This document shows, one piece after another, positions 43,029-51,244 of a stretch of 64,000 bases of DNA. Positions within the stretch are counted from its first letter, which is position 1, and the number at the start of each line of letters is the position of its first letter. The stretch spans positions 868,001 to 932,000 of the forward strand of contig NZ_AP019309.1 of the NCBI RefSeq assembly GCF_003925875.1. Direction: 5' to 3'. Position numbers and translations under genes: made by a program. The notes beneath the pieces are model-generated. The model was not told the DNA's origin and did no database searches. It saw only the letters and a program-made list of their open reading frames with translations. Origin of the DNA: Intestinibaculum porci. GTDB lineage: Bacteria > Bacillota_I > Bacilli_A > Erysipelotrichales > Coprobacillaceae.

Positions 43029-43752
43029 CGGCATGATAGATAATTTCATGAAGAACTTCTTCTTCCTGATGAGAAAGCGGCGAGGGATGATCATGATATT
43101 CACTTGGTTTCCCCAGTAAACTTAACTGTCCATCTTTAAACCCAAAGACCTGATCAGTAAAGTTCATAATATCATGAGCATGACTCGTTAACATAATAAC
43201 GGTACGATTTTTAGAGGTATTGAGTTCATAAAGCAAATGAACGAGATCCTCTTTTTCATTTTCATTTAAATCAGCGGTAGGATTATCAATGATGATAATT
43301 TTCGTATCAATCGCCAAGAAGCTCGCTAGTATCATCTTGCGCTGTTCATAGAGTGAAAGAGAGCGCGGATCTTTACGGAAATCTTCTGGTTTAATACCAA
43401 CAAAAGTAAGCGCATCAGAGGCTTTGCGATGGGTATTAGAAAGCGTATAATTAAAAGTGAACAGGGAGTTCATGACATTGAAGAGGACATTCATGTCAAG
43501 CATCTGTTCTTCTGGATATTCTAGTAATAAGCCAATATCTTTGGCCGCAAAAGCGAGATGTTCGATATCGTCATGAAAGAAGTCTTCTAAATGCTTAGCA
43601 GAAAAAGAACGTTCAATCTGTTTGAGAAGGACATCTCGTCCGCTGCCGTTCGCCCCGCATAAACAGATATACTGGGTATAATCTTTCTGATCATTTATTA
43701 ATGGATTTAAAATGGAATCATCGGTATAATAATGGGGATGTTTCACTAACAT
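43015..43752 (-). CDS. Degenerate EcfA-like ABC ATPase
   Basis: 245 residues with the fold order of an energy-coupling-factor ATPase, including the Q-loop-like LLLEYPEEQML. The catalytic residues are changed: Walker A reads GANGSGRDVLL (Lys to Arg, Ser/Thr to Asp), the signature is SLSLYEQRK in place of LSGGQ, and Walker B ends IIIIDNPTAD with Asn for the catalytic Glu. The H-loop His is present (LTSHAHD). Hydrolysis is unlikely; a structural or regulatory role or decay is possible. No partner EcfT or S component is nearby. Ribosome site AGAAGGTG. Confidence 0.7.
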   Translation of the reverse strand: MLVKHPHYYTDDSILNPLINDQKDYTQYICLCGANGSGRDVLLKQIERSFSAKHLEDFFHDDIEHLAFAAKDIGLLLEYPEEQMLDMNVLFNVMNSLFTFNYTLSNTHRKASDALTFVGIKPEDFRKDPRSLSLYEQRKMILASFLAIDTKIIIIDNPTADLNENEKEDLVHLLYELNTSKNRTVIMLTSHAHDIMNFTDQVFGFKDGQLSLLGKPSEYHDHPSPLSHQEEEVLHEIIYHAEIDL

Positions 43753-43836
43753 AGCAGCACCTTCTCTCTTTTTTGTTTATTGTAGAAGTGTTCACTATTT
43801 TTCTCAAGATATATTATAATTTTTATGGGAGTTTGT

Positions 43837-44343
43837 ATGAAGAAGTTATTACTAGTCGCGCTTTTTGTCTTAGCAATGTTTTTTACGATCCTTAATAATG
43901 TCCAAAAACCCGAAGTCAGCGATGTGAAAACCTATACGATTACACAGGTCTATGGGGAAAAAGCAGACTTTCTGCGACAGGCGCAGAAGATTTCTAAAAA
44001 AGTCTCGGAAAAAAGCGATGGCAGTATTGATGTGACCTTAAGTGCGCACCAGCAGAAAGCCTGGCACAAAGCCTATCGCTCCAATCTCTACGCCCTGCGC
44101 TCACTTATTTTAAAAGAAAATCCCAGCAATCAGTTTCAAATGAGTGCTGATTATACCAAGCTGACGATTAAAGTTCAAAATGAATCGATCAGCACTTTAG
44201 CATTGTATATGCCCCAAATTATTATGTGCTGTGAAGTATTACAAACGTTAGAGGAGACGTCCTGGCAAGTTGATGCCACGATCGTCACTTCGCGCGTGAT
44301 TCATAAACATTTCCCTGGTGATCTGCCAGGAGACTATTTGTAG
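43837..44343 (+). CDS. Hypothetical membrane-anchored protein
   Basis: 168 residues. An N-terminal hydrophobic segment (MKKLLLVALFVLAMFFTIL) is a signal peptide or anchor; the remainder is polar, with charged helices and three Cys, two of them adjacent (IIMCCEVLQ). A TATAAT box lies 17 bases before the start and GGGAG serves as ribosome site. Family not recognised. It is followed after 10 bases by the RibD-type gene, with which it may form an operon. Confidence 0.6.
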   Translation: MKKLLLVALFVLAMFFTILNNVQKPEVSDVKTYTITQVYGEKADFLRQAQKISKKVSEKSDGSIDVTLSAHQQKAWHKAYRSNLYALRSLILKENPSNQFQMSADYTKLTIKVQNESISTLALYMPQIIMCCEVLQTLEETSWQVDATIVTSRVIHKHFPGDLPGDYL

Positions 44344-44353
44344 GAGGAGAAAA

Positions 44354-45073
44354 ATGGATCGACCTTATGTGTTTTGTCATATGTTAACAAGTGTGGATGG
44401 AAAGGTAGATGGTCCTTATAAAAATCAGGAACATGTTCAGGAAGCAATGCAGTTTTATGATCAGGTGTCTTTTACGCGTAAAGGCCCCTACAAAATGCAG
44501 GGCTGGTTAACCGGCAAAGGAACCACGCAGGAAAAATTCACCCATTATGCCAAGCCGCCGCTGCGTCATTTAGTGAAAGTGCCTGCTGGTGATTATATTA
44601 TTCATACCCATCGGGCAATGTATTATATTGCCCTTGATCCGCGTGGTCAGATGGGTTGGCAGGCCAATTATATCGTGCATCATCAGGTTGCTTACGTGAT
44701 TGAAGTGCTAAGCGAACAAGCCACTGATGCGTATAAAGATTTCTTACGTCAGAAACACATTCCTTATATTATTTGTGGGCATCAGAGTATTGATTATCAG
44801 GTCATGCTGGAAAAGCTGAAAAATGATTTTGGCATCAAAAGCCTGATGCTAGCGGGCGGACCGGTGCTAAACTGGGCTTTTATTCAGGCTGGTTTATGCG
44901 ATGAACTCTCCATTGTCATCGCGCCGGGGGCCGATGGTTCAGCTATCAGTCAAAGCGGTTTTGTCAATAAACAGGCATCCTCGCATCCGGTCGCTTTCGA
45001 TCTCATTGAAGCGAAATCCTGTGGCGGGAATACCGTCTGGCTGCGCTATAAAGTAGAGAAGGGGGAAGCTTAA
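44354..45073 (+). CDS. RibD C-terminal/dihydrofolate-reductase-like reductase
   Basis: 239 residues. It begins YVFCHMLTSVDGKVDG and has LMLAGGPVLNWAFIQAGLCDEL near 170, the strand-loop-helix that binds NADPH in the RibD C-terminal domain family. There is no deaminase domain and no other riboflavin gene nearby, so it is probably a free-standing oxidoreductase of unknown substrate. AGGAGG precedes ATG 44354; the next gene starts one base after its stop. Confidence 0.8.
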   Translation: MDRPYVFCHMLTSVDGKVDGPYKNQEHVQEAMQFYDQVSFTRKGPYKMQGWLTGKGTTQEKFTHYAKPPLRHLVKVPAGDYIIHTHRAMYYIALDPRGQMGWQANYIVHHQVAYVIEVLSEQATDAYKDFLRQKHIPYIICGHQSIDYQVMLEKLKNDFGIKSLMLAGGPVLNWAFIQAGLCDELSIVIAPGADGSAISQSGFVNKQASSHPVAFDLIEAKSCGGNTVWLRYKVEKGEA

Positions 45074-45074
45074 A

Positions 45075-46577
45075 ATGCGTATGGCGATGCGCCGCGGCTT
45101 CGTTGTCGGGCTAGGCTTTATTATTCAAATTTTATTTTATGTCTTTATTATGATCTTTTTTGCGGATCATTTTCCGGTCATTAACGTTGTCTATCGAATC
45201 TTAGGATTATTAATTGTCTTATCCATTATCAAAAACAGCCGCTCTCTTGATGTCTCGCTGCCATGGATTATGGTGATCCTGATTGAACCGATTTTAGGGA
45301 CCTTATTATACTTATCGCTGGGTAATATGTTATTTACCTCGCGGACTTTACGGCGTTTGCGTCAGTCTACGCAAAACGCTCAGAAGTATTATCTCCAGGA
45401 TCCTAAAACGAAAGAAGAAGTGGAAGACTTAGGCTTCTCGCAGATGCGTTATCTTTATGATCATAATCATTTTCCGGTTTATAAAAACAATCAGGTCACT
45501 TATTATCCTTTAGGCGATGAAGGCTTCCCAGCCATCGTCGAAGAACTCAAAAAAGCCGAAAAGTTTATCTTTATTGAATATTTTATTATTAATCACGGCG
45601 AGGTTTGGGATACGATCTTAGAGATTCTCAAAAAGAAAGTCAAAGCGGGGGTTGAAGTGCGCTTAATGTATGATGATATTGGCTGTATCTCCATGTTAGA
45701 CAAGCATTTCCCTAAAGAAATGGAAGCCTTAGGCATCAAATGCGTTGTCTTTAACCATTTGAATCCTTTAGCTGGGGTGATCATGAATAACCGTGACCAT
45801 CGGAAGATTCTGGTCATCGATGGCAAAGTAGCCTTTACCGGCGGGATGAACTTAGCTGATGAATATATTAATGTCCATTCGCCTTATGGACACTGGAAAG
45901 ATAATGCCATTAGGATCAAAGGCTCAGCCGTCTGGTCGTTCACCTTATTTTTCTTGACGAGCTGGAATGCTTTCCGCGCGGAAGATGGCGACTTCACCAA
46001 ATTCAAAGTCGATCCTGTCACTTATGAGGAAGAAGGCTATATCATCCCGTACTGTGATGCCCCATTAGATGACGAAGATGTCGGCGCCGATGTCTATATG
46101 AACATCCTTAATCAGGCGAAGGATTATGTTTATATTATGACCCCTTATCTGATTATCGATGAAGAAATGATCCGTTCCTTAGTCTTAGCAGCGAAACGTG
46201 GTGTCGATGTTCGGCTTATTGTGCCGGGCATTCCTGACAAGAAGATCGTCTATACTGTTACCCAGTCTTATTTTAAAATCTTAATCGATAATCATATTAA
46301 GATTTACACCTATACGCCAGGTTTCGTCCATGCGAAAGTCTTTGTCTCGGACGATCATATCGCCACGGTCGGTACGATTAATATGGATTATCGTTCCCTT
46401 GTGCATCATTTTGAATGTGGTCTTTTCATGCGTGATACCAAAGAAGTGATGAAAGTCAAAAAAGACTGCCTCGATACTTTGTCAAAGAGTCATTTGGTCA
46501 CCGAAAAAGAAGCGCAAGATGGTCTGTTTAAAGACTTGCTGGAGGCGGTTTTACGCTTGATCGCACCAATGCTTTAG
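45075..46577 (+). CDS. cls: Cardiolipin synthase (phospholipase D family)
   Basis: 500 residues. Two N-terminal membrane helices (about 5-30 and 38-80) precede two HKD motifs: HRKILVIDGKVAFTGGMN near 240 and HAKVFVSDDHIATVGTIN near 415. The enzyme links two phosphatidylglycerols into cardiolipin at the membrane. Length is normal. It starts one base after the RibD-type gene (GGGGGAAG ribosome site) and ends 8 bases before the kinase gene, so the four genes from 43837 to 47776 are likely co-transcribed. Confidence 0.93.
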   Translation: MRMAMRRGFVVGLGFIIQILFYVFIMIFFADHFPVINVVYRILGLLIVLSIIKNSRSLDVSLPWIMVILIEPILGTLLYLSLGNMLFTSRTLRRLRQSTQNAQKYYLQDPKTKEEVEDLGFSQMRYLYDHNHFPVYKNNQVTYYPLGDEGFPAIVEELKKAEKFIFIEYFIINHGEVWDTILEILKKKVKAGVEVRLMYDDIGCISMLDKHFPKEMEALGIKCVVFNHLNPLAGVIMNNRDHRKILVIDGKVAFTGGMNLADEYINVHSPYGHWKDNAIRIKGSAVWSFTLFFLTSWNAFRAEDGDFTKFKVDPVTYEEEGYIIPYCDAPLDDEDVGADVYMNILNQAKDYVYIMTPYLIIDEEMIRSLVLAAKRGVDVRLIVPGIPDKKIVYTVTQSYFKILIDNHIKIYTYTPGFVHAKVFVSDDHIATVGTINMDYRSLVHHFECGLFMRDTKEVMKVKKDCLDTLSKSHLVTEKEAQDGLFKDLLEAVLRLIAPML

Positions 46578-46585
46578 GAGGAGTT

Positions 46586-47776
46586 ATGAAAGTATTATCA
46601 TTTGGATCTTATAATATTGATGAATCATATGAAGTAGAACACTTTGTCCGTCCCGGGGAAACCCTCAAAGCCCTCAAAGCTTCCCGCCACTTAGGCGGGA
46701 AGGGGTTCAATCAGACGATGGCCCTACACAAAGCCGGGGTGACTGTTTTACCCGCTGGGGCAATTGGCGAAGATGGTCAGATCTTTCTTGAAGCGATGAA
46801 AGATTTAGATCTCTCATTGTTAAAAAAGATATCTGGTCCCACCGGTCATGCCTTTATCCAGCTGTGTCAAGGCGAAAACAGTATCATTATTAATCCTGGA
46901 GCCAATAACAGCATTACAGAAGATCAGATTCATCGCGCCATTGCAACATGCTTTCCGGGCGATTATCTGCTTATTCAAAATGAGATTAACAACTTAGCAC
47001 CGCTTATTCATGAAGCTCATTTACGGCGCATGAAAGTTGTTTTCAATGCGGCGCCGATGCATGAGGATGTCTTATCCTTGCCATTAGCGGACGTTGATCT
47101 CCTGATTGTCAATGAAACCGAAGCGAGCATGCTGGTCGATACTTCCGATCATCTGATTGAAGCGCTGCAGAAACGCTTCCCCCATAAGGAAATCTTACTC
47201 ACTTTAGGTGAAGAGGGCAGTGTTTATCTCTTTGAAGATGTCATGATCAAACAAAAGAGCATGCCTACTCAGGTGGTTGATACAACCGGCGCGGGCGATA
47301 CTTATATCGGTTTCTTCCTGGCCGCTCTCATCAATGGAGTGGACATCAAGGAAGCGATGAAGCAGGCAAGCTACGCGTCTAGTATCGCAATCAGCCGTTT
47401 CGGGGCGGCCGAAAGCATTCCTTCCATTAAGGAAGTGCATACGGCCATGGTGAAAGATCAGCTTCATCATTTGCCGATATTTGCCGGGCAGACAATTACT
47501 TATAAGAAAGGGCGTTTTCATCAGGACTTACCGGTCTTTGATGAAGCTACTAAAGCTTATGTTTATGCCTTTTATCAAAGCGGCTTATTAAAGTGGTATG
47601 ATGAAGACAATGCATCATTAATTAAAAAAGACATAACTTCACTTGATCTGCTGGAAACAGTGAAACTGCTGGCGTATTATATCCGCCAAGGCAGCCTTAA
47701 AAAGGATCTTTTCGCCCAGGCCATTCAAGATGGCACTATTAAAGCTTTAGATGATCATTTACATACATTTTTGTAG
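46586..47776 (+). CDS. PfkB-family sugar kinase with extra C-terminal domain
   Basis: 396 residues. Residues 1-300 are a ribokinase-like kinase: GGKGFNQTMALHKAG near 38, the NPGANNSI strand and the catalytic DTTGAGDTYIGFFLAAL near 232-248 (base Asp in GAGD). Ribokinases end near 300-310; here about 90 more residues follow (FDEATKAYVYAFYQSGLLKW to the end), helical and resembling the DUF6508 domain (LLAYYIRQGSLKKDLFAQAIQDGTI). The substrate is likely ribose or a nucleoside, but no transport genes are linked. AGGAGG precedes ATG 46586. Confidence 0.85.
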   Translation: MKVLSFGSYNIDESYEVEHFVRPGETLKALKASRHLGGKGFNQTMALHKAGVTVLPAGAIGEDGQIFLEAMKDLDLSLLKKISGPTGHAFIQLCQGENSIIINPGANNSITEDQIHRAIATCFPGDYLLIQNEINNLAPLIHEAHLRRMKVVFNAAPMHEDVLSLPLADVDLLIVNETEASMLVDTSDHLIEALQKRFPHKEILLTLGEEGSVYLFEDVMIKQKSMPTQVVDTTGAGDTYIGFFLAALINGVDIKEAMKQASYASSIAISRFGAAESIPSIKEVHTAMVKDQLHHLPIFAGQTITYKKGRFHQDLPVFDEATKAYVYAFYQSGLLKWYDEDNASLIKKDITSLDLLETVKLLAYYIRQGSLKKDLFAQAIQDGTIKALDDHLHTFL

Positions 47777-47800
47777 GACTGCATGAAGGCAGTCCTATTT
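47774..47800 (+). terminator. Terminator after the kinase gene
   Basis: TAGGACTGC/GCAGTCCTA stem with an ATGAAG loop and a short T stretch. Confidence 0.7.
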
Positions 47801-47832
47801 GCGTGAAAACTATTTTTTTCATGCCTTTTCTA

Positions 47833-47841
47833 TGATACAAT
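47833..47841 (+). promoter_or_regulatory. Extended -10 promoter element of the MFS gene
   Basis: TGATACAAT 48 bases before the start codon. Confidence 0.4.
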
Positions 47842-47888
47842 AGCCCTCATGTGTGTAAATGAAATAGTGAGAAAGGTTGAAAATATGT

Positions 47889-49070
47889 ATGAAGAAACTA
47901 CAAATGAAATATAATCTCCTGCATCTGTTTTACTGGATTACTTATTGCTGCGTATATGGCTTTGTGGCAATATTCCTGCATTATAAAGGGTTATCTAATA
48001 CCCAGATCGGGATTGTAACTGGTTTAGGGGCAGCCATTACCATTATTACCTCGCCCTATATTGCTTCGCTGATTGGGAAAATCAAAGGCATGACAACTAA
48101 AAAACTCGTCACCTTAACGTTTATCGGGCAGTTCATCCTCTATGCCCTGATGTCATTTTTACCATTGCCAGCGCCCATTTTAATTATCCTTTATATTGCT
48201 CTGATCTCTTTAATGGCTGCCGATGTGCCTGTTTTAAGTCAGATCTGTATGGATTATCTCAAAGATGGGGAATATTTGAACTTCGGGTTATCGCGCGGGA
48301 TTGGTTCTCTTTCTTATGCCTCTGGGGCCGCCGTTATGGGGATCTTAGTTGATGTCCTCAATCCTTTAAGCATCGTCGCCGTGCATGTCATTTCTGGGAT
48401 TGGTGTTTTAATTATGTTAGCGTCGCTGCCAGATGTCAAAGTCAAAGAAGAAAGCACAGCTACACAAAAAATCTCGATGTTAACGTTTATGAAAACATAT
48501 AAGAAATATACCCTGATGTTAATTGCCTTTATGTTTCCGGTAGCCGCCGCTACGGGTTTAGGGACTTATCTGATTAATATCGTGACGCATTTAGGCGGCA
48601 GCTCTTCCTTATTTGGGATTGCGACTTTCTTATCAGCGGGGTCCGAATTACCCTTTATGGCTATTACCCATAAACTTTTGAAAAGATTCAAACCGGTTCA
48701 GTTATTAATGGTTGCGAGCTTCTTTTATGTCGTGCGTAACTTAACAATCTGCTTGGCGCCTAACCTCGTGATTCTGATTATCGGTTTATTATTCCAGGGG
48801 ATCAGTTATGGTATCTTTACGGCGGTTATTACCATTTACGCTAATGATTATGTGAAAAGTGAACATGGTATGATGGCGCAAACACTTTTAGCGGTCATCG
48901 TCACCGGTATTGGGTCAACGATTGTCAACTTTGTCGGCGGTCGTCTCCAGGATACCTTTGGGTTAAGCAGTATGCTTATTTTTATGGCTGTGATGACCTT
49001 GATTGGTTTTGTCATGATGCTCGCTATCTATTTAAAAGGTGATCATAATGAAGCCAAACTGAATGGCTAA
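47889..49070 (+). CDS. MFS transporter (LacY/nucleoside-permease-like)
   Basis: 393 residues with twelve hydrophobic segments in two halves. The first half begins YWITYCCVYGFVAIFLHYKGLSNTQIGIVTG, the layout of the MFS_1-like family (LacY, NupG-type symporters). The loop between helices 2 and 3 (IGKIKGMTTKK) stands for motif A. The short loops and lack of extra domains suggest a sugar or nucleoside:H+ symporter. An in-frame TTG at 47877 abuts the AGAAAGG site; ATG 47889 is preferred. Confidence 0.85.
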   Translation: MKKLQMKYNLLHLFYWITYCCVYGFVAIFLHYKGLSNTQIGIVTGLGAAITIITSPYIASLIGKIKGMTTKKLVTLTFIGQFILYALMSFLPLPAPILIILYIALISLMAADVPVLSQICMDYLKDGEYLNFGLSRGIGSLSYASGAAVMGILVDVLNPLSIVAVHVISGIGVLIMLASLPDVKVKEESTATQKISMLTFMKTYKKYTLMLIAFMFPVAAATGLGTYLINIVTHLGGSSSLFGIATFLSAGSELPFMAITHKLLKRFKPVQLLMVASFFYVVRNLTICLAPNLVILIIGLLFQGISYGIFTAVITIYANDYVKSEHGMMAQTLLAVIVTGIGSTIVNFVGGRLQDTFGLSSMLIFMAVMTLIGFVMMLAIYLKGDHNEAKLNG

Positions 49071-49090
49071 CCTCCTCACGGAGGTTTTTT
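49069..49090 (+). terminator. Terminator of the MFS gene
   Basis: AACCTCC-TCAC-GGAGGTT followed by TTTT. Confidence 0.9.
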
Positions 49091-49130
49091 CTTTTTTGAA
49101 AAGAGTTTATAATGGAATAGAGGTGATTGT

Positions 49131-49619
49131 ATGTCGACATTACGACAAGAAGCTTATCAGGCTTATTTACTTTACGATCTCGCTGTTCACGGCTGGCAGC
49201 TCTCCGATATCTTAGAGAAGATTACCATAGAGCATGGCACCATCAAAGGGGCACATTTACCTTCTTATGATGAATTTATCGCGGATATTTATACCCATCA
49301 GCCATCTTTGATGCGTCAGTTATTACAGTGGCCGTCTAAAGTGGATGCCTATATGCGTGATGTGACTCAAGATGCGCAGGAAGATTTGGGCATCGTTGCC
49401 ATTGACTTTGCGGCTGAGTGTTTTAAAGAAGTGCCATTAGAAGATTTCTCCTGGTGCTTAGAGCATGACGCCATGACCCAGTTATTACGTGATGCCACGC
49501 CGGAGTTAGAAGACGATATCGCGCAATTTATGTTTATCATTGAACGGGATTATGCCTTTGATAAATCAGATGCCTTGATTGCGGCGGATCGTATTAAAAG
49601 AGCTTATCATCCAAGTTAG
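49131..49619 (+). CDS. Hypothetical acidic protein
   Basis: 162 residues, acidic and helical, rich in Asp and Glu, no signal peptide or membrane segment. AGAGGTG lies 6 bases before ATG 49131. The sequence VDAYMRDVTQDAQEDLG and the paired acidic helices look like a real cytoplasmic protein, but I do not recognise a family. It is a single gene between two terminators. Confidence 0.65.
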   Translation: MSTLRQEAYQAYLLYDLAVHGWQLSDILEKITIEHGTIKGAHLPSYDEFIADIYTHQPSLMRQLLQWPSKVDAYMRDVTQDAQEDLGIVAIDFAAECFKEVPLEDFSWCLEHDAMTQLLRDATPELEDDIAQFMFIIERDYAFDKSDALIAADRIKRAYHPS

Positions 49620-49635
49620 GATGAAAGCTCTTTTA
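49597..49635 (+). terminator. Terminator containing the stop codon of the hypothetical gene
   Basis: AAGAGCTTATCATCC pairs with GGATGAAAGCTCTT (one bulge), ending in TTTT. Confidence 0.75.
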
Positions 49636-49713
49636 TTGTTTGTCACATTTATTCTTGTAAACAATAAAAAGCAATAAATAAAATCCCTATAAAATACGAT
49701 AAAACAATAAAAA
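49631..49713 (+). promoter_or_regulatory. Repeated AAACAATAAAA motif, possible DeoR operator
   Basis: The 11-mer AAACAATAAAA occurs at 49659-49669 and 49702-49712, and inverted (TTTTATTGTTT) at 49631-49641. The nearer copy ends 6 bases before the -35 box of the aldolase-GRE operon. DeoR-family repressors often bind several such copies and loop the DNA. The region is AT-rich, which weakens the argument. Confidence 0.4.
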
Positions 49714-49717
49714 TAAA

Positions 49718-49746
49718 TTGAGAAGAAGAAAAGATCCGATTACAAT
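49718..49746 (+). promoter_or_regulatory. Promoter of the aldolase-GRE operon
   Basis: TTGAGA (49718-49723), a 17-base spacer and TACAAT (49741-49746), 30 bases before the first start codon. Confidence 0.65.
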
Positions 49747-49776
49747 GAAGGTGTCAAAAGAAGGAGAGATACAATT

Positions 49777-50469
49777 ATGGAATTTATTTTAGATACAATT
49801 AACTTAGAGGAAATCAGAGATGGCGTTGATCACATGCCAATCGTCGGGATTACCAGCAACCCATCTATCGTGAAAAAAACCAGTCCAAAGGATTTCTTTG
49901 GACATATGCGTCAGGTACGTGAAATCATTGGGATGTCGCGCTGCTTACATGTTCAGATCGTGGCTACCAAAGCGGAAGATATGATCGCTGAAGCGCATAC
50001 CATTTTTAAAGAAATTGATGACCAGGTTTATATTAAAGTGCCTACTTCATATGAAGGTGTGAAGGCGATGAAAGCTTTAAAAGCTGAAGGCGCGAACGTG
50101 ACCGCTACAGCGGTCTATACCACCATGCAGGCTTATATGGCGTTAGAAGCTGGCGCTGATTACTTAGCCCCTTACTTTAACCGTATCGCTAACTTAGGCG
50201 GTGATCCCGTCGCTTTAATTAGCAACGTCGCGAAACGGATTGAAGAAGGACATTATGACTGTAAAATCTTAGCCGCTTCCTTCCATGCTTTATCACAGGT
50301 TGAAGAGGCGTTGAATGCTGGCTCTCAGGCAGTCACTGCTCCTTATGGTATTTTAAAAACTGTTTTCGCCAATCCGAATATCGACAAGGCTGTCAATGAC
50401 TTTAATAGTGACTGGTATGATGTCTATGGTCAGGATACAAGCATCTGCGATTTAGCCAAGGAGCAGTAA
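49777..50469 (+). CDS. fsa: Fructose-6-phosphate aldolase (small transaldolase family)
   Basis: 230 residues, the size of FSA/TalC. The Schiff-base Lys is K87 in VYIKVPTSYEG; NPSIVKK near 28 and APYFNRIANLGGDP near 136 are typical. The enzyme splits fructose-6-phosphate-type ketoses into a C3 donor (dihydroxyacetone or hydroxyacetone) and glyceraldehyde-3-phosphate. It heads an operon with a DeoR regulator and a glycyl radical enzyme, the association seen for talC-pflD and fsaA-ybiW in E. coli. AAGGAGAG precedes the ATG. Confidence 0.9.
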   Translation: MEFILDTINLEEIRDGVDHMPIVGITSNPSIVKKTSPKDFFGHMRQVREIIGMSRCLHVQIVATKAEDMIAEAHTIFKEIDDQVYIKVPTSYEGVKAMKALKAEGANVTATAVYTTMQAYMALEAGADYLAPYFNRIANLGGDPVALISNVAKRIEEGHYDCKILAASFHALSQVEEALNAGSQAVTAPYGILKTVFANPNIDKAVNDFNSDWYDVYGQDTSICDLAKEQ

Positions 50470-51231
50470 ATGTTAGCGGGGGAAAGACACCGTAAGATTG
50501 TCGAACGCGTCAATAGTGAAGGCATAGTGATCGTCAAAGACTTAGCTAAAGCTTATGGTGTGACGGAAGACTGTATTCGTAAAGATCTCAAAATCTTAGA
50601 AAATAAAGGATTATTAACCCGAATCCATGGCGGAGCTACGACCAATCGGGAGAATGTCCATGCTTATCATGCGAAAGATCGTCGTGAAGTGCATGTGGAA
50701 GAAAAGGAGCGCATTGCGGCGAAAGCGATGACGCTCTTACATGACGATCTGATGATCTTTCTCGATATCTCAACGAGTTCCTATGCTATTGCCCAAAGAA
50801 TTGTTCAGCAGCATCTTCGTCTCACCATCGTCACCAATATGGTCGCTATTTTGGAATTGCTCAAGGATGTGCCTTTTGTGACACTCATCTTCATTGGCGG
50901 GATGATCAATCATACCAATGATGGCTTTACCGGGTCATTAACGATTGATACCTTAAAAAAGTATCGCTTTGATCTTGCTTTTGTCGGTGTCGTTGGCGTC
51001 GATATCGCTAATAATCAGGTGATGACTTATGATATGGATGATGGCCTGACGAAAAAACAAATTATGCTTTCATCAGCGGCTTCTTATATGCTTTGTGAAC
51101 ATGAAAAGTTTCACCAGGCTGGGCATTTCATTTATGCGACGATCGATGATTTTACCGGTTTGATTACCGATACATTACTAAGCAGTCAAGTAGAAAAAGC
51201 CCTGATTGCGAAAGATATTGATATTGTGTAA
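50470..51231 (+). CDS. DeoR-family regulator of the aldolase-GRE operon
   Basis: 253 residues. N-terminal helix-turn-helix VKDLAKAYGVTEDCIRKDLKILE near 20-42 followed by RIHGGA, then the DeoRC sensor with DISTSSYA near 99. The start codon directly follows the aldolase stop, with AAGGAG inside the aldolase tail, so the regulator is translated with the genes it probably controls. A sugar phosphate of the pathway is the expected inducer. The sensor reads IGGMINHTNDGFTG, the normal anion-binding loop. Confidence 0.88.
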   Translation: MLAGERHRKIVERVNSEGIVIVKDLAKAYGVTEDCIRKDLKILENKGLLTRIHGGATTNRENVHAYHAKDRREVHVEEKERIAAKAMTLLHDDLMIFLDISTSSYAIAQRIVQQHLRLTIVTNMVAILELLKDVPFVTLIFIGGMINHTNDGFTGSLTIDTLKKYRFDLAFVGVVGVDIANNQVMTYDMDDGLTKKQIMLSSAASYMLCEHEKFHQAGHFIYATIDDFTGLITDTLLSSQVEKALIAKDIDIV

Positions 51232-51244
51232 AGGAGGAAAGATG

